NCBI RefSeq assembly: GCF_000961095.1
Contig: NZ_CP011058.1
Span: 4,305,501 to 4,369,500, forward strand
DNA from: Paenibacillus beijingensis
GTDB lineage: Bacteria > Bacillota > Bacilli > Paenibacillales > Paenibacillaceae
Direction of reading: 5' to 3'
DNA length: 64,000 bases
Below are positions 26,977-34,960 of the stretch, piece by piece (within the stretch, counting starts at the first letter, position 1; every line of letters starts with the position of its first letter). A program made the position numbers and the translations under genes. The notes beneath the pieces were generated by a model that was not told where the DNA came from, made no database searches, and was given only the letters and a program-made list of their open reading frames with translations.

Positions 26977-28623
26977 ATGAAAATGGAATCATATCGTTTG
27001 CCATCGGCCCAGCCGCTCGCAGAGGCTTATTCGGACCGAACGGATAGCCGCCTGGATGCGTTGTTCGGCTATCATCCTGCAGACCCGGGCGACTGGCATA
27101 AGAGGCTGGCGGCGCTTGCGCGGCCGAATCCGCTTCGTGCGCCTGCGGAGCGGACGGCCGATGCGCTCCGTGCTTATAACCGCCGTTTCAATGCGTCGCC
27201 GCAGACCGAGGCCGCGCTGAACCTTCTTGCCGAAGGCGCGCCGGTCGTGGTCGGCGGTCAGCAAGCGGTGCTGTGGACGGGGCCGATGCTCGTTATTCAT
27301 AAAGCGCTCTCGATTGTCCAAACGGCCAAGTGGGCATCGCAGACGTTACGCCGTCCCGTCGTGCCGGTGTTTTGGATCGCCGGCGAAGACCACGATTGGG
27401 ACGAGGCGAGTCATACTTACATTCCCCACCATGAGGAAGGAATACGTAAGCTGGAGGTTGCCCGACCCGCCGGCGCGCGCACGTCCGTCAGCCGAACCGC
27501 GCTAACGGAAAGCAAGCGTAAAGAAATGCTCGCCGAGCTGGTCGCTTCGCTGCCGGATAGCGAACATAAGCCGCAGCTGTTGGATCGGTTGTGCGGACTT
27601 GTGAGCCGGTGCGGCACCCTCACGGAGCTGTGCGCGGGCATGCTCGGCATGCTGTTCGGAAGCGAAGGACTGGTGCTGCTGGATTCCGACGACCCGGCAT
27701 TGCGGCGTGTGGAAGGGCCGATGTTCAGGCAGCTGATTGCCCGAAACGACGAGCTTGAAGCTGCTTACGGGAGCGCCTCGAAGCAGGTGAGTGAGCTCGG
27801 ATACAAGCCGCAGGCGGATGCGGCTGCGGGCGGAGCGAACCTGTTTTTGTTCCGGCCTGTCGGCGCTTCCGAAGCCGAGCGTACGCTGCTGTTCAAGCGG
27901 GACGGCGCCTTCACGGACAAAAGGGGCGTTCATCATTGGACGAACGGGCAGCTGCTGGAAATCGCCGAGTCGGAGCCGGAACTGCTCAGCAACAATGTGC
28001 TTACAAGGCCGCTGATGCAGGAGTATCTGTTTCCGGTGCTGTCCACCGTTCTCGGACCCGGAGAGATCGCATACTGGGCGCAGACGGGAGAGGCGTTCCG
28101 TCTCTTCGGCATGGAAATGCCGATCGTCACGCCGCGGATGGGATTTACGCTCATCGAGCCTGCGGCGGCCAAGCATATGGATTTGTTCGGCCTCTCCTTC
28201 GACGATGTGCTGCACCGTTTCGATGATCATAAGTCGGCCTGGCTGAAACAGCAGGACCGGTTTGGCATTGAGATGAGCTTCGCGGCTGCGAAGCTGCGGT
28301 TCGAGGAGCTGTACCGCCCGCTGCTGAATATGGCTGCGGACGTGGAACGGGGACTTGCGGCGCTTGGCGAAAGCAATTTGCAGCGGATTTTAGGCCAAAT
28401 TCAATATATGCACGATAAGACGGAGCAGGCTTTCCGGCAGACGCAGATGACGTCGGTGCGCCGTTTCGATGCCATTGCCGGCTGCATCGCCCCGCTCGGC
28501 AAGCCGCAGGAGCGGGCCGTAAATATGCTGCATTTCTGGAACCGCTACGGACCGGGCTGGATGGAGCCGCTGCTTGCAGCACCGTTTGAACCGGGCATCG
28601 GTCACCGGATCATTTATTTGTAA
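26977..28623 (+). CDS. bshC: Bacillithiol biosynthesis cysteine-adding enzyme BshC
   Basis: Last step of bacillithiol synthesis: adds cysteine to glucosaminyl-malate. The 548-residue protein has the Rossmann core with VVVGGQQAVLWTGPMLVIHKAL, PVFWIAGEDHDWDEASH and the C-terminal coiled-coil/helical part typical of the family (about 540 residues). The ATG at 26977 is 13 or so bases from GGGAGG, a little far. It lies in the normal place, upstream of mraZ, except that an adenosylhomocysteinase gene is inserted between them. Confidence 0.95.
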   Translation: MKMESYRLPSAQPLAEAYSDRTDSRLDALFGYHPADPGDWHKRLAALARPNPLRAPAERTADALRAYNRRFNASPQTEAALNLLAEGAPVVVGGQQAVLWTGPMLVIHKALSIVQTAKWASQTLRRPVVPVFWIAGEDHDWDEASHTYIPHHEEGIRKLEVARPAGARTSVSRTALTESKRKEMLAELVASLPDSEHKPQLLDRLCGLVSRCGTLTELCAGMLGMLFGSEGLVLLDSDDPALRRVEGPMFRQLIARNDELEAAYGSASKQVSELGYKPQADAAAGGANLFLFRPVGASEAERTLLFKRDGAFTDKRGVHHWTNGQLLEIAESEPELLSNNVLTRPLMQEYLFPVLSTVLGPGEIAYWAQTGEAFRLFGMEMPIVTPRMGFTLIEPAAAKHMDLFGLSFDDVLHRFDDHKSAWLKQQDRFGIEMSFAAAKLRFEELYRPLLNMAADVERGLAALGESNLQRILGQIQYMHDKTEQAFRQTQMTSVRRFDAIAGCIAPLGKPQERAVNMLHFWNRYGPGWMEPLLAAPFEPGIGHRIIYL

Positions 28624-28722
28624 CCGGAACATTTTTACCTGGAAACTTTTGTTCGCCTAAGCCGGCAACGGATGTTTCAGCTTGATACTTACAACTTGGA
28701 AACGGAAGGGTGGGGCTCCACA

Positions 28723-29985
28723 ATGAGTGTTGACGCCAAAACGAAAAGTATTGTACGCGATCTGTCGCTTGCTCCCGAAGGACATTTGAAAATCGATTGG
28801 GCAAGCGCCCATATGCCGGTACTGAATAAAATCCGCGAGCAGTTCGAACAGGAGCAGCCTTTCAAAGGACTGAAAGTAACCATTTGTCTTCATCTGGAGG
28901 CAAAAACGGCCTATCTGGCGAAAGTTGTGCAGGCGGGCGGCGCGGAAGTGACGATCACCGGCAGCAATCCGCTTTCCACGCAGGACGACATTTGCGCCGC
29001 GCTGGTCGAGGACGGCATCACCGTATTTGCCAAGCATAATCCGGATCCTGAGGAATATAAGTCGCTGATCGTAAAGTCGCTTGAATCGATGCCCGATCTG
29101 ATCATTGACGACGGCTCCGATCTGGCCAGCATCCTGCATTCCGAGCGGCCGGAGCTGGCGGCGAACATCCGCGGCGGCGCCGAGGAAACGACGACCGGCA
29201 TCATCCGTTTGAAGGCGATGGAAAAAGAAGGCACGCTGAAATTTCCGATGGTGGCCGTAAACGACGCCTACTGCAAACATTTCTTTGACAACCGTTACGG
29301 AACGGGACAGTCGGCGTTCGACGGCTTTATGCGCACGACGAACCTGATTGTCGCAGGCAAGTCGGTCGTCGTCGTCGGCTACGGCTGGGTCGGCAAAGGC
29401 GTCGCCATGCGTGCCAAAGGGCTTGGCGCCAAAGTGATCGTGACCGAAGTCGACGCCATCAAAGCGGTGGAAGCCCATATGGACGGCTTCGAGGTCATGC
29501 CGATGATGGAAGCGGCAAAGCTGGGCGACCTGTTCGTGACCGTTACCGGCAACAAGGACGTCATCCGCGGCAAGCATTACGAAGTGATGAAAAACGGCGC
29601 GATTTTGTGCAATGCCGGCCACTTCGACGTGGAATACAACAAGCCGGAACTTGCCGCGCTTTCCACCGGCATCCGTACCGTTCGCCGCAACATCCAGGAA
29701 TACAAGCTGAAAGACGGCCGCAGCATATATTCGCTGGCGGAAGGGCGTCTTGTCAATCTGGCCGCGGGCGACGGACATCCGGCGGAAATTATGGATATGA
29801 CGTTTGCGCTGCAAGCCGTCGGCCTCAAATATGTGAACGATCATTACAAGGAAATCGGCCGCAAAGTGGTCAACGTTCCTTATGAGCTGGACGAACAAGT
29901 TGCGCGCACGAAGCTGGAATCGCTTGGCATCGGGATTGACGTTCTGACCGAGGAGCAAATCGCTTATTTGGACAGCTGGAAGTAA
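28723..29985 (+). CDS. ahcY: Adenosylhomocysteinase (S-adenosylhomocysteine hydrolase)
   Basis: Hydrolyses S-adenosylhomocysteine to adenosine and homocysteine with bound NAD. The 420-residue protein has HLEAKTAYLAKV, NDAYCKHFFDNRYG, the NAD-binding VVVVGYGWVGKGVAMRAKG, NAGHFDVEYN and AAGDGHPAEIMDMTFALQ. The GYGWVGKG form and short length suggest the archaeal/Thermotoga branch rather than the long eukaryotic type. Most Bacilli instead use the Pfs nucleosidase with LuxS, so this gene in the bshC-mraZ interval is notable. S-inosylhomocysteine is an alternative substrate for some of these relatives. The ATG has GAAGGGTGGGG upstream. Confidence 0.93.
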   Translation: MSVDAKTKSIVRDLSLAPEGHLKIDWASAHMPVLNKIREQFEQEQPFKGLKVTICLHLEAKTAYLAKVVQAGGAEVTITGSNPLSTQDDICAALVEDGITVFAKHNPDPEEYKSLIVKSLESMPDLIIDDGSDLASILHSERPELAANIRGGAEETTTGIIRLKAMEKEGTLKFPMVAVNDAYCKHFFDNRYGTGQSAFDGFMRTTNLIVAGKSVVVVGYGWVGKGVAMRAKGLGAKVIVTEVDAIKAVEAHMDGFEVMPMMEAAKLGDLFVTVTGNKDVIRGKHYEVMKNGAILCNAGHFDVEYNKPELAALSTGIRTVRRNIQEYKLKDGRSIYSLAEGRLVNLAAGDGHPAEIMDMTFALQAVGLKYVNDHYKEIGRKVVNVPYELDEQVARTKLESLGIGIDVLTEEQIAYLDSWK

Positions 29986-30069
29986 CCGGGCAGGCGTAAT
30001 ATCAGGATAGAACAGAGAACGGAGACTAAGAAAAATCCTACTTTGTTCCTATAAAAATTTTGACCCAAT

Positions 30070-30113
30070 AAGAAGGCAGGACGCGAATTATAACGTGTCC
30101 TGCCTTCTTTTGT
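30070..30113 (+). terminator. Terminator after ahcY
   Basis: AAGAAGGCAGGAC (30070-30082) pairs perfectly with GTCCTGCCTTCTT (30097-30109), followed by TTGT. It isolates ahcY from the division cluster. Confidence 0.9.
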
Positions 30114-30200
30114 GTCGAAAAACAAGACTAAAGACCTAATTTTTAAAAGAACGGAGGATGAAAGAAGGAAATGTCCCGCCGATGGCGAATACCTCAAGCC

Positions 30201-30250
30201 AAGTGGGGAAAAGTGGGGCAAAGTGGAGGATATGGGGGAAGGAGTGGGGC
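30201..30250 (+). promoter_or_regulatory. MraZ operator: 10-bp-phased GTGG repeats
   Basis: Four consecutive 10-mers read AAGTGGGGAA, AAGTGGGGCA, AAGTGGAGGA, TATGGGGGAA (30201-30240), followed by a further GTGGGG one base out of phase at 30244. Direct GTGG repeats one helical turn apart are the known MraZ-binding pattern upstream of mraZ. They lie 7-56 bp before the mraZ start codon. Confidence 0.85.
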
Positions 30251-30256
30251 GGCCGC

Positions 30257-30694
30257 ATGTTTTTGGGTGAACACCAGCACAGTATCGACGACAAAGGCCG
30301 GCTTACGATTCCATCCAAATTCCGCGATTCGCTCGGTACCCAATTTATTGTCACCCGAGGCCTGGATAACTGTCTGTTTGTGTACCCGATGAAAGAGTGG
30401 GCCGTTCTGGAGCAGAAGCTGCGTTCGCTGCCGCTAATGAAATCCGACGCCCGCGCGTTCACCCGGTTTTTCTTCTCCGGGGCGACCGAATGCGAGCTGG
30501 ACAAACAGGGAAGGGTAAATTTACCGAAACACCTGCTGGATTATGCCAAACTGGACAAAGACTGCATGGTGCTCGGCGTATCAAGCCGGGTGGAAATCTG
30601 GAGCAAGGCGGTTTGGGAAGGCTATTATGCGCAATCGGAAGAAAGTTTCGGCGAAATTGCCGAGAAGCTGGTTGATTTGGATTTCAACTTCTAG
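30257..30694 (+). CDS. mraZ: Transcriptional regulator MraZ
   Basis: Controls the division and cell wall cluster, repressing it in enterobacteria. The 145-residue protein has two AbrB-like DNA-binding halves, each with the signature: DDKGRLTIPSKFRD near residue 10 and LDKQGRVNLPKHLLDYA near 84. The ATG at 30257 gives the family's usual MFLGEHQHSID start, with AAGGAG 12 bases upstream; the frame is open for 33 more codons upstream but that part is the operator. First gene of the cluster, 30 bp before rsmH. Confidence 0.95.
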   Translation: MFLGEHQHSIDDKGRLTIPSKFRDSLGTQFIVTRGLDNCLFVYPMKEWAVLEQKLRSLPLMKSDARAFTRFFFSGATECELDKQGRVNLPKHLLDYAKLDKDCMVLGVSSRVEIWSKAVWEGYYAQSEESFGEIAEKLVDLDFNF

Positions 30695-30724
30695 AGGCAA
30701 ACATCAAGAGCGGGAGGTACATTC

Positions 30725-31678
30725 GTGTTTCAGCATATTACGGTGCTCAGAGAGGAAGCGGTCGACGGTCTGGCGGTGAAGCCGGACGGCATTTATGTCG
30801 ATTGCACGCTCGGCGGAGCCGGACACAGCGAATTGATCGTCTCCCAGCTTGGAGATGGAGGCCGGCTAATCGCATTTGACCAGGACGATTGGGCTCTGGA
30901 TAATGCGGCGGTTCGGCTGGCTTCCTATAGAGACAAAGTAACATTGATCAAGAGCAATTTTCGCGATTTACAGCAAGTGCTTACGCAAGACAGCCGTATT
31001 CCCCAGCAAGGCGGCGTACCGCAAGTCGACGGCATCCTGTTCGATCTGGGCGTCTCCAGTCCGCAGCTGGACGAGGCGGAGCGCGGATTCAGCTACAATC
31101 ATGACGCTCCGCTCGATATGCGGATGAACCGGGATATGGCGCTGACGGCCCATACCATTGTGAACGAGTGGGACGAGCGGGAGATCAGCCGGATCCTGCA
31201 CGTGTACGGCGAGGAAAAATTCGCCCGCTCCATTGCCCGCGCAATCGTCGGCGCCCGCCAAAACGGCGAAATCCAGACAACGGGAGAACTGGTGGAGCTC
31301 ATTAAATCGGCGATCCCGGCGGCGGCGAGACGAACGGGGCCGCATCCGGCGAAACGTTCGTTTCAAGCGCTCCGCATCGCGGTCAATGACGAGCTTGGCG
31401 CCGAAGAAGAGGCGCTGGAGCAGGCGATAACGTGCCTGAAGCCGGGCGGCAGGGTGTCGGTCATTACCTTTCACTCGCTGGAGGACCGGATCTGCAAGCA
31501 GCTGTTTGCGGCGCACCTGGAGAAATGCACGTGCCCGCCCGATTTTCCGATGTGCGTCTGCGGCGGCAAAGGAACGCTCAAGCTTGTAACCCGTAAGCCG
31601 ATCGTGCCCGGGGAAGAGGAGCTGGAACGCAACCCGCGCGCCCGTTCCGCTAAGCTGAGAGTTGCGGAGAAGCTGTAG
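30725..31678 (+). CDS. rsmH: 16S rRNA m4C1402 methyltransferase RsmH
   Basis: Methylates N4 of C1402 in 16S rRNA. The 317-residue protein opens HITVLREEAVDGL, has the SAM site DCTLGGAGHSELI, DGILFDLGVSSPQLD and the catalytic region RSFQALRIAVNDELG and VITFHSLEDRICKQ. A cysteine cluster KCTCPPDFPMCVCGG near the C-terminus is typical. The start is a GTG 8 bases after GGGAGGT. Second gene of the dcw cluster; ftsL follows after a 219-bp gap with a GC-rich hairpin. Confidence 0.97.
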   Translation: MFQHITVLREEAVDGLAVKPDGIYVDCTLGGAGHSELIVSQLGDGGRLIAFDQDDWALDNAAVRLASYRDKVTLIKSNFRDLQQVLTQDSRIPQQGGVPQVDGILFDLGVSSPQLDEAERGFSYNHDAPLDMRMNRDMALTAHTIVNEWDEREISRILHVYGEEKFARSIARAIVGARQNGEIQTTGELVELIKSAIPAAARRTGPHPAKRSFQALRIAVNDELGAEEEALEQAITCLKPGGRVSVITFHSLEDRICKQLFAAHLEKCTCPPDFPMCVCGGKGTLKLVTRKPIVPGEEELERNPRARSAKLRVAEKL

Positions 31679-31769
31679 TGCCGGGGGGCTGCAAAGCAGC
31701 AGCACGGGCAGTCCCGTCAGAAGTAGCGGGCTGGAGGAAGTTTCATTTTACGTAGAGGGGCAAGTTGGC

Positions 31770-31802
31770 CGCGGCGGCCCGGGAAGCCGCCACGGCCGCT
31801 CC
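31770..31802 (+). other. GC-rich hairpin between rsmH and ftsL
   Basis: GGCCGCGGCGGC and GCCGCCACGGCC can form a stable stem with no T-run after it. It could be a processing or attenuation site; the rest of 31679-31897 shows no clear promoter. Confidence 0.45.
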
Positions 31803-31897
31803 CGTACAGGCAAACAAACGAATTTGGGATGAAGTTATTTTGCATTGCAACAAACAACCTTGAATTATCGGCCTAGCCTGTAGGAGGGGAATCATCA

Positions 31898-32299
31898 TTG
31901 GCTTATACGAATGGAAATCTGGCGCTTCAGCCGAAGCGTAAGCCGGATCAGAAGCAGGTACGGGAGACAAAACGCGTTCTTGTCAAACGGAAACCGCTGC
32001 CGGTCCAAGAGAAGCTGCTTTACCTGTTTACCGTAGCTCTGTTTGTCGTCGTGGCGGGCGTCATCATTTTCCGTTACGCCGAAGTCTATCAATTAAACCT
32101 TGAAATCAAAAACCTAAACAAACAATACGCGCAAATGACGGTTGATATGAAAGAGCTGCAGAAGCAAGTTCAGGAGCTCAGCGATCCGGAACGGATCCGG
32201 AAGCTTGCGGAGAACGAATACGGCATGGCCCCGTCCGAAGATTCCGGCATTCAGGTCCAGCGCGGCGGCGACTCTTCGGAAACCGCATTGAAGCAATAG
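31898..32299 (+). CDS. ftsL: Cell division protein FtsL
   Basis: Small bitopic divisome protein that forms a coiled-coil complex with DivIB/FtsQ and DivIC/FtsB. The 133-residue protein has a basic cytoplasmic part (about 1-45), one membrane helix (LLYLFTVALFVVVAGVIIF) and a leucine-zipper-like coiled coil (VYQLNLEIKNLNKQYAQMTV). The TTG start at 31898 has TAGGAGGGG upstream. Its stop is 9 bp before the pbp2B start. Recognised by position and layout; FtsL sequences are poorly conserved. Confidence 0.9.
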   Translation: MAYTNGNLALQPKRKPDQKQVRETKRVLVKRKPLPVQEKLLYLFTVALFVVVAGVIIFRYAEVYQLNLEIKNLNKQYAQMTVDMKELQKQVQELSDPERIRKLAENEYGMAPSEDSGIQVQRGGDSSETALKQ

Positions 32300-32308
32300 G
32301 TGATTCCT

Positions 32309-34612
32309 ATGGTAAAACGAATTAGAATGCGCACGCTGCTCGTCGGAGGGATCATGACCCTCCTTTTTCTTATTTTGCTGACGAAGATGTTTTGGGTTCA
32401 AGTCATTAAAGCCGATTTCTGGTTCGAGCACGCGAAAAAAACATGGGCGGCCGCCGAGACGATACCCGCAGCCCGGGGCACGATTACCGACAGGGACGGC
32501 AATGTGCTGGCGATGGATACGAACGCTTACACCGTAGCCGTCAATCCGAAGCTCATTCACCAGCTGGCCATTGAGGATGAAGTGGTAGAGAAGCTGCACG
32601 ACCTGCTGAACAAGCCTGAAAGCGAGCTGCGAGAAATCGTCACCGCCCGCAATGATAAGGGTGAATATTATGTAGACCGGCAAGTCCGGCCCGAAGGCTG
32701 GAACATCGACAAAGCGACGGCGGACAAGGTGACGGCGTTCAAGGAAGAGCTGAAGGAAGAGCTGAAGCGGCGGGGCCACAAGAAGGTTGATGATGTCGGC
32801 ATTAGGCTGCTGGACGGATCGAAACGCTATTATCCGAAAAATTCCCTTGCTTCGCAGGTGATCGGCTACGTAAACAAGGAAGGCAATGCGGTTATAGGTG
32901 CTGAAGCGGCTTTTGATAAAGAGCTGAAAGGGCAGAATGGACATCTGGTGTACGAGAAAGACGGCAACCGCGTCCAGATCGAGAACGGTAACGTAGACTA
33001 TCAGCCTGCAATCGAGGGTAAAAAGATTGCGCTGACGATCGATACCGAAATTCAGTATTACATGGAAGAAGCGCTTAAGGAAGCGTACGACAAGTATCAG
33101 CCGGTCAGCATCACCGCTGTGGCGGCCGATCCGAACACGATGGAAATTTTGGGTATCGCCAATCTGCCCGGATATAACCCGAACTCCTATTCAACGGCGA
33201 ATACGGCCAGCTTTTACAACCATGCGGTAGGATCGCTGTACGAGCCCGGTTCAACTTTCAAAATCGTAACGCTTGCCGGCGCGGTGCAGGAGGGGGACTT
33301 TAACCCCGAAGAGAAGTATATGTCGGGTTCGATCAAAGTAGCCAACGATCCGCGGCCGATCCGCGATATCAAGCGGGACGGCTGGGGACAAATCACCTTT
33401 CTGGAAGGGCTTAAGCGCTCCAGTAACGTAGCTTTCGTCAAGCTCGGCTACGAACGGCTGGGCCGGGAAAAGCTGATGAGCTATATTAAGGACTTCGGGT
33501 TTGGGTCAAAAACCGGCATCGAGCTCAAAGGGGAATCCAAAGGGATCGTCGACTTTTACTGGCCGAAGGAGGTTGCGACGGCGGCGTTCGGTCAAGGTAA
33601 AGTACTCGTGACCCCGATCCAGCAGGTTGCGGCTGTAGCGGCTGTCGCCAACGGCGGCAAGCTGATGGAGCCGCACATCGTGAAGCAGATCGAAGATCCG
33701 CAGACAGGAAAGACGCAAGTGACCCAGCCGAAGATCGTCCGTCAGGTCATTTCGCCCGAAACGTCAAAGAAGGTGAGCGGTTATTTGGAACAGGTCGTTG
33801 CGGATCAGGAGATCGGCACGGGTAAAAACGCTTATATCAAAGGTTACCGCGTTGCCGGCAAAACCGGTACGGCGCAGAAAGTTATCAACGGCGAATACTC
33901 CAGCGATAAGTTTGTCGTCTCCTTTATCGGCTATGCTCCGGTCGATAACCCGAAGATTGTCGTATACGTCGTCGTCGACTCTCCGAACAACCCGGTCGTA
34001 GGCGGAGGAACGGTTGCGGCGCCTATTTTTAAAAAGATTGTCAGCCAGAGCCTGCGCCATATGGGAGTCCAGCCGAAGCTGACCGCTTCCGAGAAACAAT
34101 CCGGTGCGGAGATGACGGTAACGGTTCCGGATTTATCCGACCTTAATGTGTCTCAGGCTGCCGCCGAGCTGAAAGCGCGCGGATTGACGCCGGAGAAGGT
34201 CGGCAAAGGGACGAAGGTCATTCAGCAAATTCCGAAATCGGGGACTGTTATTTCCGCTTCCCAGCGAATCTATCTGATAACGGAAGAGCGGAGCAAGCTG
34301 ACTGTTCCCGGCATGAAGGGCCTTGCGCTGCGCGACGCCCTCGAGGTATGCTCGCTGCTCGGCATCCGCTGCTTGACCGAAGGCGAAGGATACGTCACCG
34401 CCCAGGCAGCGGCCAAGCTGAACGGAGAACCGGTCATCAAGCTGACGCTGCAGCCGCCGGTACAGGTAGAGGCCGGGGCGGACGGAAGTGAAGCGTCCTC
34501 ACAGAACGGGAGCCGGGAGTCCGCCGGACAGGAAAGCGGCGCTGCCGGTACCGCGGGTAAGACAGATCGCTCCGATAGCGGAAATGAGGAAGCCGGTTCC
34601 GGAGACGGGTAA
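32309..34612 (+). CDS. pbpB: Division transpeptidase PBP2B with PASTA domains
   Basis: Class B penicillin-binding protein that crosslinks septal peptidoglycan. The 767-residue protein has one N-terminal membrane helix, a dimerisation domain, and a transpeptidase domain with S315 in PGSTFK, the SSN motif at 371-373 and KTG at 518-520. Two PASTA domains follow (about 605-735), then a Ser/Gly/Glu-rich tail. The ATG at 32309 follows TAGGTGAT directly after the ftsL stop. The longer PASTA and tail region fits PBP2B rather than the sporulation paralogue, which is the next gene. Confidence 0.95.
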   Translation: MVKRIRMRTLLVGGIMTLLFLILLTKMFWVQVIKADFWFEHAKKTWAAAETIPAARGTITDRDGNVLAMDTNAYTVAVNPKLIHQLAIEDEVVEKLHDLLNKPESELREIVTARNDKGEYYVDRQVRPEGWNIDKATADKVTAFKEELKEELKRRGHKKVDDVGIRLLDGSKRYYPKNSLASQVIGYVNKEGNAVIGAEAAFDKELKGQNGHLVYEKDGNRVQIENGNVDYQPAIEGKKIALTIDTEIQYYMEEALKEAYDKYQPVSITAVAADPNTMEILGIANLPGYNPNSYSTANTASFYNHAVGSLYEPGSTFKIVTLAGAVQEGDFNPEEKYMSGSIKVANDPRPIRDIKRDGWGQITFLEGLKRSSNVAFVKLGYERLGREKLMSYIKDFGFGSKTGIELKGESKGIVDFYWPKEVATAAFGQGKVLVTPIQQVAAVAAVANGGKLMEPHIVKQIEDPQTGKTQVTQPKIVRQVISPETSKKVSGYLEQVVADQEIGTGKNAYIKGYRVAGKTGTAQKVINGEYSSDKFVVSFIGYAPVDNPKIVVYVVVDSPNNPVVGGGTVAAPIFKKIVSQSLRHMGVQPKLTASEKQSGAEMTVTVPDLSDLNVSQAAAELKARGLTPEKVGKGTKVIQQIPKSGTVISASQRIYLITEERSKLTVPGMKGLALRDALEVCSLLGIRCLTEGEGYVTAQAAAKLNGEPVIKLTLQPPVQVEAGADGSEASSQNGSRESAGQESGAAGTAGKTDRSDSGNEEAGSGDG

Positions 34613-34920
34613 ACCATTGCCGTCATGACGTCCCCTCTCCAGGAAGGGACCGGCTGATATGGCGCCATAAGCGACGGTGCAGGCCGTATTGATGGCGGAG
34701 TTTTTCATGAACGTTCATGCGACCGCCGCCGGCAGGAAGAATTCAGACCGGTGGCGGTTTAAACTTGAGCAGGGGGAGAAAAGGGAGGTGCTGCGCGGGC
34801 AGGATTGCTCGCCTTCTGACTTTGAGAACAAACCTGTTACAAGTTTCACCGTTCTATCCTTCCCTTGTCCCGAATAGGCTAACGTACACGGACAATCCGT
34901 CCGCGGATTGTGCGACGGAT
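34613..34920. other. Intergenic region upstream of spoVD
   Basis: About 310 bp with several short inverted repeats (GGCGCC near 34660; GTCCGCGGAT near 34910) but no gene I can support. A SigE promoter is expected for spoVD; I could not identify a convincing one. Confidence 0.4.
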
Positions 34921-34941
34921 GGTTTTGCCTCCGGCAAAACC
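34921..34941 (+). repeat. Single 21-nt hairpin before spoVD
   Basis: Arms GGTTTTGCC and GGCAAAACC pair perfectly around TCC. Its position, 20 bp before the start codon and directly before the ribosome binding site, and its design match the units of the arrays before murD and the DUF5665 gene. Confidence 0.75.
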
Positions 34942-34960
34942 TTTAGAAGGGAGAACGGTG

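Noticed and set aside
30158..30256. 33-residue N-terminal extension of MraZ
   Set aside because: It would be encoded by the operator repeats; the family starts at MFLGEH and the local ribosome site supports 30257.
34677..34877. 66-codon frame upstream of spoVD
   Set aside because: No ribosome binding site and no recognisable protein features.
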